Source of the DNA: JANNSO01 sp964485395
GTDB taxonomy: Bacteria; Spirochaetota; Spirochaetia; Treponematales; UBA12059
Direction of reading: 5' to 3'
Length of the DNA: 64,000 nucleotides
NCBI GenBank assembly: GCA_964485395.1
Contig: CAZAJF010000010.1
Span: 1-64,000 of the forward strand
The notes under the pieces were generated by a model. That model was given only the letters and a program-made list of their open reading frames with translations. It was not told where the DNA came from and made no database searches. Every line of letters starts with the position of its first letter. Positions within the stretch are counted from its first letter, which is position 1. Made by a program: the position numbers and the translations under genes. Positions 53,028 through 61,347 of this stretch are shown here, piece by piece.

Positions 53028-53642
53028 TCAGGAAACCGGTCGTATTTCGTGATTATCCATACGAAGGCCGGATAGCAGGATTTCGAGAGGTTCGTTGACC
53101 TTGGTATCGTCTATCGTATGCAAAAAATCCTGCATTAAGAAGGCTTCTATGAGCGCGACGATGGCGAAAGCCATGTTGTTCGGTTCGTGTTGCCTGATAT
53201 GGCCGCTTTGTATCCCCTGTGTCAGAACCGTGGTGAATATCTTGCGCAGATAGTCGGCATGCTTGCGTATATTCGCGGAGAACGTTTCGTTCTGGTTCAT
53301 GAAGAACGCGGTTTGCAGGATTATTACCATGGCGCTGCGGCTTGAAAGCCCGCTTTTTAGAAGAGTCAGGCAAAGATTTCGGGTTTTCTGCCAGCCGTCC
53401 AGGGCGGAATCGGCCAATATGGGGCCGGTAGCGGACTCGAGGATCAGAAACGCGTAGTCGATCGTCTGCATGAAAAGATCTTCTTTGTCCTTGAAAAATT
53501 TGTATAATGAAGTCCTGCGTATTCCGGACGTTTCCGAAAGCAAGGTAAAATTGACTCCGATATAACCCATGGTGGCGAAAAGAGGAATCGCCTTTTCGAT
53601 TATCATGGTTCGGATTTCTTCGTGATTGATTATTTTCGGCAT
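53028..53642 (-). CDS. TetR-family repressor
   Basis: The start is ATG 53642 behind GGAGA; the product has 204 residues. Residues 1-55 form the helix-turn-helix domain (IIEKAIPLFATMGYIGVNFTLLSETSGIRRTSLYKFFKDKEDLF). The C-terminal ligand-binding domain is variable. It is the first gene of an operon with the GH31 enzyme and the EamA carrier, so it probably controls them and itself, with a glycoside or its product as ligand. Confidence 0.9.
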   Translation of the reverse strand: MPKIINHEEIRTMIIEKAIPLFATMGYIGVNFTLLSETSGIRRTSLYKFFKDKEDLFMQTIDYAFLILESATGPILADSALDGWQKTRNLCLTLLKSGLSSRSAMVIILQTAFFMNQNETFSANIRKHADYLRKIFTTVLTQGIQSGHIRQHEPNNMAFAIVALIEAFLMQDFLHTIDDTKVNEPLEILLSGLRMDNHEIRPVS

Positions 53643-53665
53643 TTTTTCTCCAACTTCAGGCTCCA

Positions 53666-53694
53666 AGTTTAGCCACGCATTCCTTGGCTGTCAA
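53666..53694 (-). promoter_or_regulatory. Promoter of tetR-GH31-EamA operon
   Basis: TTGACA (53689-53694), 17 bases, TAAACT (53666-53671) on the minus strand. A short inverted repeat TGAAT-TT-ATTCA (53696-53707) lies next to the -35 and could be an operator. Confidence 0.7.
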
Positions 53695-53719
53695 TTGAAT
53701 TTATTCAGCGGATCTGCGG

Positions 53720-53748
53720 TTGCCCCCGGTGCGATGTTAGGTTAGAAT
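53720..53748 (+). promoter_or_regulatory. Promoter of the isomerase-like gene
   Basis: TTGCCC (53720-53725), 17 bases, TAGAAT (53743-53748), about 30 bases before the ATG at 53778. Confidence 0.5.
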
Positions 53749-53777
53749 CAATATGACGGATCGATTCCAGAAAAACT

Positions 53778-54569
53778 ATGATATATACAGCGCTATCTTC
53801 GGCAGCCATGCTAGGTGCCACACCAGATCAAATACTCGAGGTGGCGTCCGACGTCGGGCTGCAGGGCGTGGAATGGTCTACCGACGGCTATCTGGACGTA
53901 GGGGATTTGGAGCAGGCGAATTCCCTCATGCTGAAGACTCTGCGCGCCAGACTCTCAATCGCATCCTATGCGACGCTCTTTCGGGCCGGTTTTCATGATG
54001 AGAGCGAGTTTTCAAGGGTGCTTTCCACCGCCCGGGCGCTTCAGGCTCCCCTCATCCGCGTTTGGTCGGCCCCAAAAAGCAAATCGGCCGGAAAAGACCG
54101 CTCTCGATTCCTGGATGCTGCCAGAACCCTCGGCGATCGCGCCGCCAAGATGGGCACCACGATCTGCTTCGGCCTCGCCGCAGGCACGGTACTCGATACT
54201 TACGGACGCGCCGCGAAATTATTCTCGGCCCTCGATCATCCTTTCGTCAAGCTTGCCTGGGAGCCCGTACCCGCCTTGGTCTTCGACGAAGTAATGAAAA
54301 CATTCACCGGCATCAGCGGCCAGGTGGGCTTCATGGTGGCTCCGTTCGTCTCGCCCAACGCGCACTCGCGGCCGTTATGCGAAACGGAGGAAGACTGGAT
54401 AAGCTACATCGACGCCTTCGACGAGCAGGGCGGAAACACGGACATGGCCCGCTATGTACTCTTCCGCGCCGTAAACGGCGACAGCCGGGAACGGCTGGAA
54501 AAGGACGTGGGTATGATCAAGCATTACAGCCGGCAATTGCGCATGTACAGGCGGCGCCGGATTCTCTAG
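53778..54569 (+). CDS. Sugar phosphate isomerase/epimerase-like TIM barrel
   Basis: This 263-residue protein is of the xylose-isomerase-like TIM-barrel superfamily (AP endonuclease 2 family). Visible elements are LEVASDVGLQGVEWS at the start, IRVWSAP, ICFGLAAGTVLD and a late FVKLAWEPVPAL. Metal-binding residues expected in this family (Glu/Asp/His set) are only partly apparent. The substrate is unknown; members include sugar isomerases and inositol catabolism enzymes. It is divergent from the tetR-GH31-EamA operon, which may hint at a shared pathway, but it has its own promoter. The ribosome binding site is weak. Confidence 0.78.
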   Translation: MIYTALSSAAMLGATPDQILEVASDVGLQGVEWSTDGYLDVGDLEQANSLMLKTLRARLSIASYATLFRAGFHDESEFSRVLSTARALQAPLIRVWSAPKSKSAGKDRSRFLDAARTLGDRAAKMGTTICFGLAAGTVLDTYGRAAKLFSALDHPFVKLAWEPVPALVFDEVMKTFTGISGQVGFMVAPFVSPNAHSRPLCETEEDWISYIDAFDEQGGNTDMARYVLFRAVNGDSRERLEKDVGMIKHYSRQLRMYRRRRIL

Positions 54570-54583
54570 CCGCCGCCCGCTTT

Positions 54584-56416
54584 TTATCGGTTGTCCCGCT
54601 TGTAGGTCTTTCGCTCCATCGCCGCGAGGATGGTCTTTCGCAGACGGATCGACTTGGGCGTAACCTCCACCATCTCGTCGTCCTGAAGCAGCAGTATGGC
54701 CCTCTCCAGCGTCATGGTCTGAACCGGCGTCAGCGTCAGCGCTTCGTCCTTGCCGGTGGAACGCATGTTGGAGAGCTTCTTTTCCTTGGCCGGGTTCACG
54801 TTCAGGTCGCGGTCCAGGTTGTGCTCGCCGATTATCATGCCTTCGTAGACGGGATCGCCGGGAACGATGAACAGCCGGCCTCGCGGCTCCAGGTGGTACA
54901 GGCCGTAGGTGACGCCCTTGCCGCTCCGGTCCGAGACCAGGAAGCCGGTAAAGCGGTCGTTGAAGTCGCCGCGATATTCCTCGTAGCCCAGGAAGTACGA
55001 GTTCATGATGCCCGTACCCTTGGTGTCCGTTAGGAAATTATCACGGTAGCCTATGAGCGCGCGCGAGGGAACGGAAAACTCAAGGCGCACGCGCGCGCCG
55101 TCGTGGCAGGTATAGGAGAGCATGCGGCCTTTGCGTATCGTCATCTTCTCGGTGACGATTCCCGCGTACACTTCCTTGCAGTCCACCGAAAGGTGCTCCA
55201 CCGGCTCGAGCTTCTGGCCGTCCTTGAACTTGAAGATCACCTCGGGGCGGCTGACGCATATCTCGTAGTCCTCCCGCCTGAGCATCTCGATGAGGATGAC
55301 GAGCTGGAATTCGCCGCGGCCGCGCACGATGAAGCCGCCGCCGGTCTTGGCTTCCTCCACTTGAATGGATACGTTCTTGAGCGTCTCCTTGACGAGACGC
55401 TCGAAGAGCTTGAGCGACTGCACTTTCTTGCCTTCGAGGCCCGAAAGCGGCGACGTGTTTACGAAGAAGCGCATGGATACGGTGGGCTCGTCTATCAGGA
55501 TGCGCTTGAGCGCCTTGGGGGCGTCGCGCGTGCAGATGGTATCGCCGATGTGCACGTTGTCGATGCCGGAAAGCACGACGATGTCGCCGGGCTCGGCCGT
55601 GGCGGTTTCCACGAGCTTGACGCCCGAATAGGTATGCAGCTTGGATACGTTGAGAATTTCCCGCTTGTCGCCTTCGCCGATGCAGACGAGTCCGTCCGCG
55701 GAGTGCGCCCGGCCGTTTATTACCTTGCCGATGGCCTGCCTGCCGAAATAATCGGAATAGGAGAGGTCGGAGACCAGCATTTGAAAAGGCTCTCCGCTCG
55801 TGTAGGCCGGCGCGGGTATTTCGCGGATGATGGCTTCGAACAGGGGCGTAAGGTTTTTGCCCTCGCTTTCCAGAGCGTCCTGCGCGATGCCCAGTTTGCC
55901 GATGGCGTAAAGCAGCGGGAATTCCAGCTGGGCTTCGCTTGCGCCGAGGTCTATGAACAGGTCGTAGATTTCGCAGAGCACCTCGGCCGGACGGGCGTCG
56001 GGCCGATCGATCTTGTTGATTACCACGATAATGGAGAGGCCGCCCTCAAGCGCCTTGTTGAGCACGAAGCGCGTTTGCGGCAGAGGGCCTTCCGATGCGT
56101 CCACCAGCAGTATCGCCCCGTCAACCATGGAGAGCGCGCGTTCCACCTCGCCTCCGAAGTCGGCGTGGCCCGGCGTATCAAGGATGTTTATCTTGGTGCC
56201 TTCCCATACGACCGAGCAGTTTTTTGCGGCGATGGTGATGCCTCGCTCGCGTTCCAGGTCCATGCTGTCCATCAGGCGTTCGGGGGCTTCCTGCCCGATG
56301 CGGAAAACTCCGGACTGGCCGAACATGGCGTCGACGAGGGTGGTTTTTCCATGGTCGACATGGGCGATGATGGCGATATTTCGTATGGCCTTGTTTGATG
56401 CGTCTTTGTGGTTCAA
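54584..56416 (-). CDS. typA: Translational GTPase TypA/BipA
   Basis: This 610-residue ribosome-associated GTPase has G1 AHVDHGKTT, G2 (GITI), G3 DTPGHADFG, G4 NKIDRPDA and later TypA signatures (RALIGYRDNFLTDTKG). The start is TTG at 56416, with AGGAAC in front; no ATG or GTG is well placed. The length fits (E. coli 607). In other bacteria it supports growth at low temperature and ribosome assembly. It is likely monocistronic. Confidence 0.95.
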   Translation of the reverse strand: MNHKDASNKAIRNIAIIAHVDHGKTTLVDAMFGQSGVFRIGQEAPERLMDSMDLERERGITIAAKNCSVVWEGTKINILDTPGHADFGGEVERALSMVDGAILLVDASEGPLPQTRFVLNKALEGGLSIIVVINKIDRPDARPAEVLCEIYDLFIDLGASEAQLEFPLLYAIGKLGIAQDALESEGKNLTPLFEAIIREIPAPAYTSGEPFQMLVSDLSYSDYFGRQAIGKVINGRAHSADGLVCIGEGDKREILNVSKLHTYSGVKLVETATAEPGDIVVLSGIDNVHIGDTICTRDAPKALKRILIDEPTVSMRFFVNTSPLSGLEGKKVQSLKLFERLVKETLKNVSIQVEEAKTGGGFIVRGRGEFQLVILIEMLRREDYEICVSRPEVIFKFKDGQKLEPVEHLSVDCKEVYAGIVTEKMTIRKGRMLSYTCHDGARVRLEFSVPSRALIGYRDNFLTDTKGTGIMNSYFLGYEEYRGDFNDRFTGFLVSDRSGKGVTYGLYHLEPRGRLFIVPGDPVYEGMIIGEHNLDRDLNVNPAKEKKLSNMRSTGKDEALTLTPVQTMTLERAILLLQDDEMVEVTPKSIRLRKTILAAMERKTYKRDNR

Positions 56417-56522
56417 AACTGTTCCTGATTTCCGGGGGGATGGAGGGAGATGAGCACATCATAACGAAAACACGGGGGAACGGATAGGGTCAGGCGGGAT
56501 TGCCCCGGGATTCCCGGCGAAC

Positions 56523-56558
56523 GGCGATGCGGGCGGACCAGAGTCCTGCCGCATCGCC
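56523..56558 (-). other. GC-rich hairpin downstream of the solute-binding protein gene
   Basis: GGCGATGCGG (56523-56532) pairs with CCGCATCGCC (56549-56558). There is no T-run, so it may be a Rho-independent stop of the weak type or an RNA end-protecting stem. Confidence 0.5.
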
Positions 56559-56575
56559 CTGATTGATCCGCTACA

Positions 56576-57286
56576 TCACGGTTTGAAGGGGGCGTCTATA
56601 GGCGCCATGATTTTATCGTATTCGCCCGAGGCTCGGAGCTTCTTGATGGCGGCGGTGAGGAACGCGTCGGTCTTGGCGAAATTGGCGTTGCGAGGTAAGG
56701 TTATCTTAACATCAAAGCGGAAGTACAGCTCGCGCTTTATATCGGTGAGCTTCAGGTCTTTGATGATCGGATCGGTTGCGCCGTCGGCGAAAATGAAGCC
56801 GTCGATCCTGCCCGCCTCAAGCTTTTTGATGGAACCTACGAGATCGTAGGATGGGATCGTGGGGAACGGGAAATACGGGACGTGCGCGGCATCTGTCTCG
56901 ATTTTATAGGCTGAGAGCTTCTTTTTATCTATGGGGTTGGCCGCGTTGGTGTAAAGGACGAAGTTTACGTGAAAAATAGTCTCGGTGGAGTAGAGATAGG
57001 GAAGCTGGTTGTCATCCAGGGTCGTGTTCTTGATCAAAGGCATCTGAAAATCGACCCTGGAGGATTGCACAAGGTCCATGGCGCGCGCGAAAGGCACCAG
57101 TTCGATGGTGATTTTCGTGCCCGAGGCGACGTTCATCGCCTTTATAAGGTCAATAAGAAAACCTTTTTCCATACTTTCCGCGTAGCCGGGCATTTGGGCC
57201 ACGGCTACCGTATATGGTTGGGCATATACTGCCAGAGGGAGCAGTACGAGCATGACGAGGGCGAAAAAACCGGTTTTTGTCTTCAT
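56576..57286 (-). CDS. Family 3 solute-binding protein (amino acid type)
   Basis: This 236-residue protein has a cleavable signal peptide (MKTKTGFFALVMLVLLPLAVYAQ). It has the PBPb fold seen in amino-acid-binding proteins: PYTVAVAQMPGYAES, GFLIDLIKAMNVASGTK, LVQSSRVDFQMPL and KLEAGRIDGFIFADG. The lack of a Cys after the signal makes it a soluble periplasmic protein. No permease or ATPase gene is near. It could be a stand-alone binder or the sensing part of another system. A promoter and an operator-like inverted repeat precede it. Confidence 0.85.
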   Translation of the reverse strand: MKTKTGFFALVMLVLLPLAVYAQPYTVAVAQMPGYAESMEKGFLIDLIKAMNVASGTKITIELVPFARAMDLVQSSRVDFQMPLIKNTTLDDNQLPYLYSTETIFHVNFVLYTNAANPIDKKKLSAYKIETDAAHVPYFPFPTIPSYDLVGSIKKLEAGRIDGFIFADGATDPIIKDLKLTDIKRELYFRFDVKITLPRNANFAKTDAFLTAAIKKLRASGEYDKIMAPIDAPFKP

Positions 57287-57301
57287 AGTAGTGTCTCCTT
57301 A

Positions 57302-57318
57302 ACGACATTAAATGTCGT
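57302..57318 (-). promoter_or_regulatory. Operator-like inverted repeat at the +1 of the solute-binding protein gene
   Basis: ACGACATT-A-AATGTCGT is a perfect 8+1+8 palindrome located just downstream of the -10, so a bound repressor would block transcription. Confidence 0.55.
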
Positions 57319-57324
57319 ATTTCA

Positions 57325-57353
57325 AATATCGTAGAATTAAATAATAAAGTCAA
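57325..57353 (-). promoter_or_regulatory. Promoter of the solute-binding protein gene
   Basis: TTGACT (57348-57353), 17 bases, GATATT (57325-57330). The start ATG is at 57286 with AAGGAG 8-9 bases in front. Confidence 0.6.
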
Positions 57354-57384
57354 ATTTCTCAATAGTGTCTATTTGTACTGTCTG

Positions 57385-58788
57385 TTAATTCACTGCTTTC
57401 TTCAGAAAGATAGCCATATCTTTGAGGGGCTGTTCCGCCACATGCCCTTCGACGCCGTATTCTTCCGGGGTTATGACGCCTTTTCCCGTTATGAACAGGT
57501 GATTCAATTCTGGGTACCACAATGCCTGGACGTCGCCTCGATCGGCGAGGGATTTTTTCCAAGTATTGAAATCAGCTTCCGTCACCTGGTAATCGCGACC
57601 GCCTTGCATGATGAGGATCGGTTTTTTGAGCGATCGTGCCGCTTCGGCCGGATTATAGGAATTCAGGTCCAGCCAATAGGAAGCGGGAATGCCCAGAAGA
57701 AGTTCCGGCGCGTCTTTGCTGGCGGGCGTCAGATTCTTGATTCTTGCGACGTGCTCCTGAATCTCCCGCAACCGGACGCTTTCTTCGTCGGAAAGCTTGC
57801 CGTCAAGCATGGCTATGTAGCGCACTTGCTCCGCGATCGTTTCAGGGAGCGGCCTGGTAAGCCCGGCGAGAATTATGAATCCGGCGATATCCGGGTTCGC
57901 CAAGGCGATGCGCGGTACGAGCATGCCGCCCAGGCTATGCCCCAGGAGGAATATTTTTTTCGGATCGATTCCCGGAGTTCCGCGAAGGAGCGTAGCGGCC
58001 GCGGCCGCGTCGTCTATGGTTTCTTCCCGCACGGTGAGATTTGCCATGGCGGCGAGATCCATGCCGTACTTGAAGGATCTTTTTTCGTAGCGGAGCACGG
58101 CGATTCCCTGGCTTGCAAGGCCCCACGCGATGTCCCTGAACGGCTTGTTGGGGCCTATGGTCTCATCCCGGTCGCTTGGACCGGACCCGTGTACCAATAC
58201 CACGGCGGTAAAAGGGCCTTTGCCATTGGGGAGCGCAAGGGTTCCCGATAGAGGATAGGCGGGATTCGAGATTATCGTAACGGTTTTTTCCGTAAACGAA
58301 TTTTTCTTTACGTACGATGGGGACTGCTTGTCCGTTTTCGAGGCGGCCGGATCCTGGACCGGCTTGAAAAAAAGGCCCGCGATCTTTCCGCTTGCATCGA
58401 AGACTATCCTCGTATCCAGGAATCCTCGGGTGAATTTACCCGTAACGGTAACGATGTCGTAACCCTTTTCGCGCGCCGAGCCTGTTTGTACCTTGTCTTG
58501 CAGGCCGCCGTATTGCTTGAGCACCGAGTCCCAGGTTTCCGAAAGCTTGAGCGCCGGCATTACCTTGAGCATGGTGGCATCCAACATTTTTTCCGCGCCG
58601 GAAAAATCGCGCGAAACGAGCATGTCGAAAAAGGCATGGGCGGCGGGTTCGCGGGTTTCCGCTTGAGGTACCGCCGCCGCCAGTGCTTCCGGCTTTTGGA
58701 CCTGGCTGGGCGGAGCGGTGTTGCGGGCGCAGGAAACGAAGACGGCGGATAAAAATAGCGTCGTGAGGAAAAGCAGTGTTTTGTTCAT
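57385..58788 (-). CDS. Lipoprotein alpha/beta hydrolase with DUF3887-like N-terminal domain
   Basis: This 467-residue lipoprotein has signal MNKTLLFLTTLFLSAVFVSC (lipidated Cys20). Residues 45-140 resemble the DUF3887 fold (FFDMLVSRDFSGAEKMLDATMLKVM). The C-terminal hydrolase has the oxyanion/nucleophile region (VLVHGSGPSDRDE, GHSLGGMLVPRIA with Ser in GHSLGG). The acid Asp is likely in ILIMQGGRDYQV and the His in ELNHLFI. It should be an esterase or peptidase outside the inner membrane; the substrate is unknown. Monocistronic in view. Confidence 0.9.
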   Translation of the reverse strand: MNKTLLFLTTLFLSAVFVSCARNTAPPSQVQKPEALAAAVPQAETREPAAHAFFDMLVSRDFSGAEKMLDATMLKVMPALKLSETWDSVLKQYGGLQDKVQTGSAREKGYDIVTVTGKFTRGFLDTRIVFDASGKIAGLFFKPVQDPAASKTDKQSPSYVKKNSFTEKTVTIISNPAYPLSGTLALPNGKGPFTAVVLVHGSGPSDRDETIGPNKPFRDIAWGLASQGIAVLRYEKRSFKYGMDLAAMANLTVREETIDDAAAAATLLRGTPGIDPKKIFLLGHSLGGMLVPRIALANPDIAGFIILAGLTRPLPETIAEQVRYIAMLDGKLSDEESVRLREIQEHVARIKNLTPASKDAPELLLGIPASYWLDLNSYNPAEAARSLKKPILIMQGGRDYQVTEADFNTWKKSLADRGDVQALWYPELNHLFITGKGVITPEEYGVEGHVAEQPLKDMAIFLKKAVN

Positions 58789-58912
58789 ATTGGCTCCAAC
58801 GAGTACGTACTATTTCTGCAGTATTGCAGAAAATAATCCGGGAGTCAATTTTTAAACTTGCGGATTGTAAACAGGCATTTCATAAAGTATACTCTGCTGA
58901 TCGGGAGGAATC

Positions 58913-59290
58913 ATGCAAGAGCGCAGCGGTTTTAAAGTGTACTTGGCATTGCTCGCGCTGAGCCTGGTCCTTGGCGTGGCTACCGTGCTTACGCTCATCC
59001 CCGCGGCCGGCGCGAGTTGGCCCAATATACTCGGCTACAAGTCGCTGTGCACGTTCGCCCCCATCGCAACTGTCATCATGGCGTTGGTTACGGAATGCGT
59101 CTGCGTAATCAGGGGAAGGCTGTTCGGCCCGAGGCGGGGAGTGAAGCGGACATGGGCGGTTCCCGTTATCGTGGCGCTGGCGTTGGCCGGCACGTTGATT
59201 TTTTCCGTTCCCGCATACGTAAAGGCTAAAACCGACGCTTCGACGTCGGCGAGCGTCGCGTCCGCCGATGCGTCGAAATTACACGAATAA
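58913..59290 (+). CDS. Small membrane protein of unknown function
   Basis: The start is ATG 58913, behind GGGAGGAATC; the product is 125 residues. It has three hydrophobic helices (LALLALSLVLGVATVLTLI; FAPIATVIMALVTECVCVI; WAVPVIVALALAGTLIFSV) and a Ser/Ala/Asp-rich tail (KTDASTSASVASADASKLHE). No family is recognised. It lies just before the CoA-binding protein gene (10 bases), so the two are probably co-transcribed. Confidence 0.7.
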   Translation: MQERSGFKVYLALLALSLVLGVATVLTLIPAAGASWPNILGYKSLCTFAPIATVIMALVTECVCVIRGRLFGPRRGVKRTWAVPVIVALALAGTLIFSVPAYVKAKTDASTSASVASADASKLHE

Positions 59291-59300
59291 GGAAGAAGCC

Positions 59301-59753
59301 ATGAACGAAAAAAAAGACATAGAGGACTTTACCGCGCAAAAATCCCTGGCGATTGTCGGGTTTTCCCGCAAGACCGCCTCGATGAGCCATAGCGTGCGGC
59401 GCGAGCTCGTAGCAAAGGGTTACACGATTTATGCGGTAAATCCTGAGGTCAAGCTGATCGAGGATATCGTGGTGTATCCCGACGTGGCCTCGATCCCCGG
59501 AAAGGTCGGCGGCGCGATCTTCATGACTCCCGCCGTACGCACTGCCGGAGCCATCGCCGCCGCGGCAGGCGCGGGCGTCGAGCGGGTGTGGATGCAGCAA
59601 GGCGCGGAAAGCGATGAGGCTATCCGATACTGCAAAGACAAAAACCTGAGCGCGGTGTGGGGCCGATGCATCCTGATGTTCGCCGAACCGGTAAGTTCCT
59701 ATCACGCCTTCCACCGGTTTTTCCTGCGGCTTTTCGGCAAGCTCCCCCGCTAG
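59301..59753 (+). CDS. CoA-binding-domain protein (YccU-like)
   Basis: The start is ATG 59301 behind AAGGAAGAAG; the product is 150 residues. It has the Rossmann-type CoA-binding domain of the YccU family: SLAIVGFSRKTASMSHSVRRELVAKGYTIYAVNPEV, then VERVWMQQGAESDEAIRYCKDKN. The late GRCILMFAEPV contains the conserved Cys. Family members bind CoA or an acyl-CoA; the enzyme role is unproven. The stop lies in a tandem repeat. Confidence 0.88.
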   Translation: MNEKKDIEDFTAQKSLAIVGFSRKTASMSHSVRRELVAKGYTIYAVNPEVKLIEDIVVYPDVASIPGKVGGAIFMTPAVRTAGAIAAAAGAGVERVWMQQGAESDEAIRYCKDKNLSAVWGRCILMFAEPVSSYHAFHRFFLRLFGKLPR

Positions 59754-59814
59754 GCGGGGGACCCACCGCTAGGCGGGGGACCCACCGCTAGGCGGGGGAC
59801 CCACCGCTAGGCGG
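59751..59814. repeat. 19-bp tandem repeat between convergent stop codons
   Basis: The unit GCTAGGCGGGGGACCCACC is present about 3.3 times. The stop of the CoA-binding gene (59751-59753) and the stop of the RNB ribonuclease gene (59807-59809) both lie in its CTAG element. Confidence 0.85.
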
Positions 59815-61294
59815 AGGTTCCAGCCTTCTCGAAGTCTATGTAGCCGTTTTCGGGATCCACGCTTACAAGCCTGGCCCTGAGCCTGTCTCCCACGTCGAGG
59901 CCCTTCTCGCCCTTGACGAGCCTGCCTTCCACCGGCGGATCGAGGAGGCGCAGCCAGGTTCCCTTGAATGCCGCGCCGGTAATCATCGCCTCGAATTCCT
60001 GCCCGATCCTCGACTCGAGGAGCAGGGCGGAAGCGGACTTGCCCACCCGGCGTTCCACCTTGTTCACGGTATCCGCCTGCATGGTGCAGCGCTCCGCGAC
60101 CATGGTCAGCTCCTCGCGGCCGTACGGGGACGGGACGCCCGCCAGAGCGGCCTTGAGCAGCCGATGCGTCACCAGGTCCGGGTAGCGGCGGTTGGGCGCG
60201 GTGGAGTGTGAATAATCCTTAACGGCAAGCCCGAAATGGCCTTCCGGCGCGTCGCCGGGGAACTGGGCTACGTACTCGCCGGCTCCCAGCAGCTTGAGTA
60301 CCGCCAGCGAAAGTTCGGCGAAGTTTTCCGGGTCTTTCGCCCTTGACGCGTTCAGGAACAAAGAGAGAGCCTTGGGGTCGGGATCCGGAGGAAGCACGGC
60401 TCCATGCTCCGCGGCTATGGCCACGATCCTGTTCCATCGTTTGGGATTCTTAACGACGCGTCGAAGGGTGGGGAATCCCTTTTCCGAGAGAAATCGGGCG
60501 ACGACTCCGTTTGCAGCCACCATCATATTTTCTATCATGTCCCTGGCGCGGTTTCTCCTGCCGGCCTCGAGGCTTGAAACATTGACCCCTGAAAACCGGG
60601 CATGAAGTTCCCTCGAGTCAAAATCCAGGGCGCCGCGCTCCGATCGTTTTTTCTTGAGGGCGACCGAGATGGAATCCTGCAGCAACAGGCTTGTTTCCAG
60701 CCCCTTTACGGCCGCGATCTCCGGCAGTACCCCTGTGGCGCCTTCAAGCCAAAGCGCGACATCGTCGTAATTCAGCCGGGCTTTGTTGCGCACCAGCGAA
60801 CGGTAAATCGTCGAGGAGGCCAGCGTGCCGTCCGCGTCGAGCGTCAATTCCATGACCAACGCGAAACGGTCCTCGTTGAAGTTGAGCGATGTAAGGCCGG
60901 TGGAGAGTTTTTGCGGAAGCATGAAGAAAATTTCAGCCGCCGTGTAGACGGTGCAGGTATTGTGCAGGGCATGGGCGTTGATCTGCGAATCGGGCTTTAC
61001 GAAGGCGTCGACGTCCGCTATCGCTATGAACAGCCGAACCCCTCCGCCGGGGATGCTCTCCGCGGCGCTGAGCTGGTCGAGGTCTCGGGAGTCGTCATCG
61101 TCGATGGAGCACCAGAGGAGGTTTCTTTGATCCCTGACATCGGATCCGCCCAAAGCGCCGGAGGGTTCCAGCGAGGAAAGCTCCGCCAGCACCAGGGGCG
61201 AGAAATCAGCCAAGAGCCCGTGTTCGGTCATGGCGCGGCGCGCGATGCGGGACAGGAATTCCTTGTGGTCGTCATGCATGGTTGTATCGTTCAT
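59807..61294 (-). CDS. RNB-domain exoribonuclease (RNase II/R family)
   Basis: This 495-residue protein has the catalytic acidic cluster of RNB ribonucleases (SIDDDDSRDLDQLSA, about residues 52-66) and RLFIAIADVDAFV. Later features include NTCTVYTAAEIFFMLPQKLSTGLTSLN, MVAANGVVARFL and SHSTAPNRRYPDLVTHRLL. The N-terminal cold-shock domains of full RNase R are missing, giving a short form seen in several bacterial groups. It degrades RNA 3' to 5'. The ATG at 61294 or the one at 61279 may be the start. A tandem repeat forms its 3' end. Confidence 0.88.
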   Translation of the reverse strand: MNDTTMHDDHKEFLSRIARRAMTEHGLLADFSPLVLAELSSLEPSGALGGSDVRDQRNLLWCSIDDDDSRDLDQLSAAESIPGGGVRLFIAIADVDAFVKPDSQINAHALHNTCTVYTAAEIFFMLPQKLSTGLTSLNFNEDRFALVMELTLDADGTLASSTIYRSLVRNKARLNYDDVALWLEGATGVLPEIAAVKGLETSLLLQDSISVALKKKRSERGALDFDSRELHARFSGVNVSSLEAGRRNRARDMIENMMVAANGVVARFLSEKGFPTLRRVVKNPKRWNRIVAIAAEHGAVLPPDPDPKALSLFLNASRAKDPENFAELSLAVLKLLGAGEYVAQFPGDAPEGHFGLAVKDYSHSTAPNRRYPDLVTHRLLKAALAGVPSPYGREELTMVAERCTMQADTVNKVERRVGKSASALLLESRIGQEFEAMITGAAFKGTWLRLLDPPVEGRLVKGEKGLDVGDRLRARLVSVDPENGYIDFEKAGTSA

Positions 61295-61347
61295 CGTACA
61301 AGTATATCCTTAAAATCACCGATTGCCACTGGTTTTTTTCCAACCGT

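Noticed and set aside
59751..59814. Possible CRISPR-like array
   Set aside because: The 19-bp units are contiguous with no spacers, so this is a simple tandem repeat.
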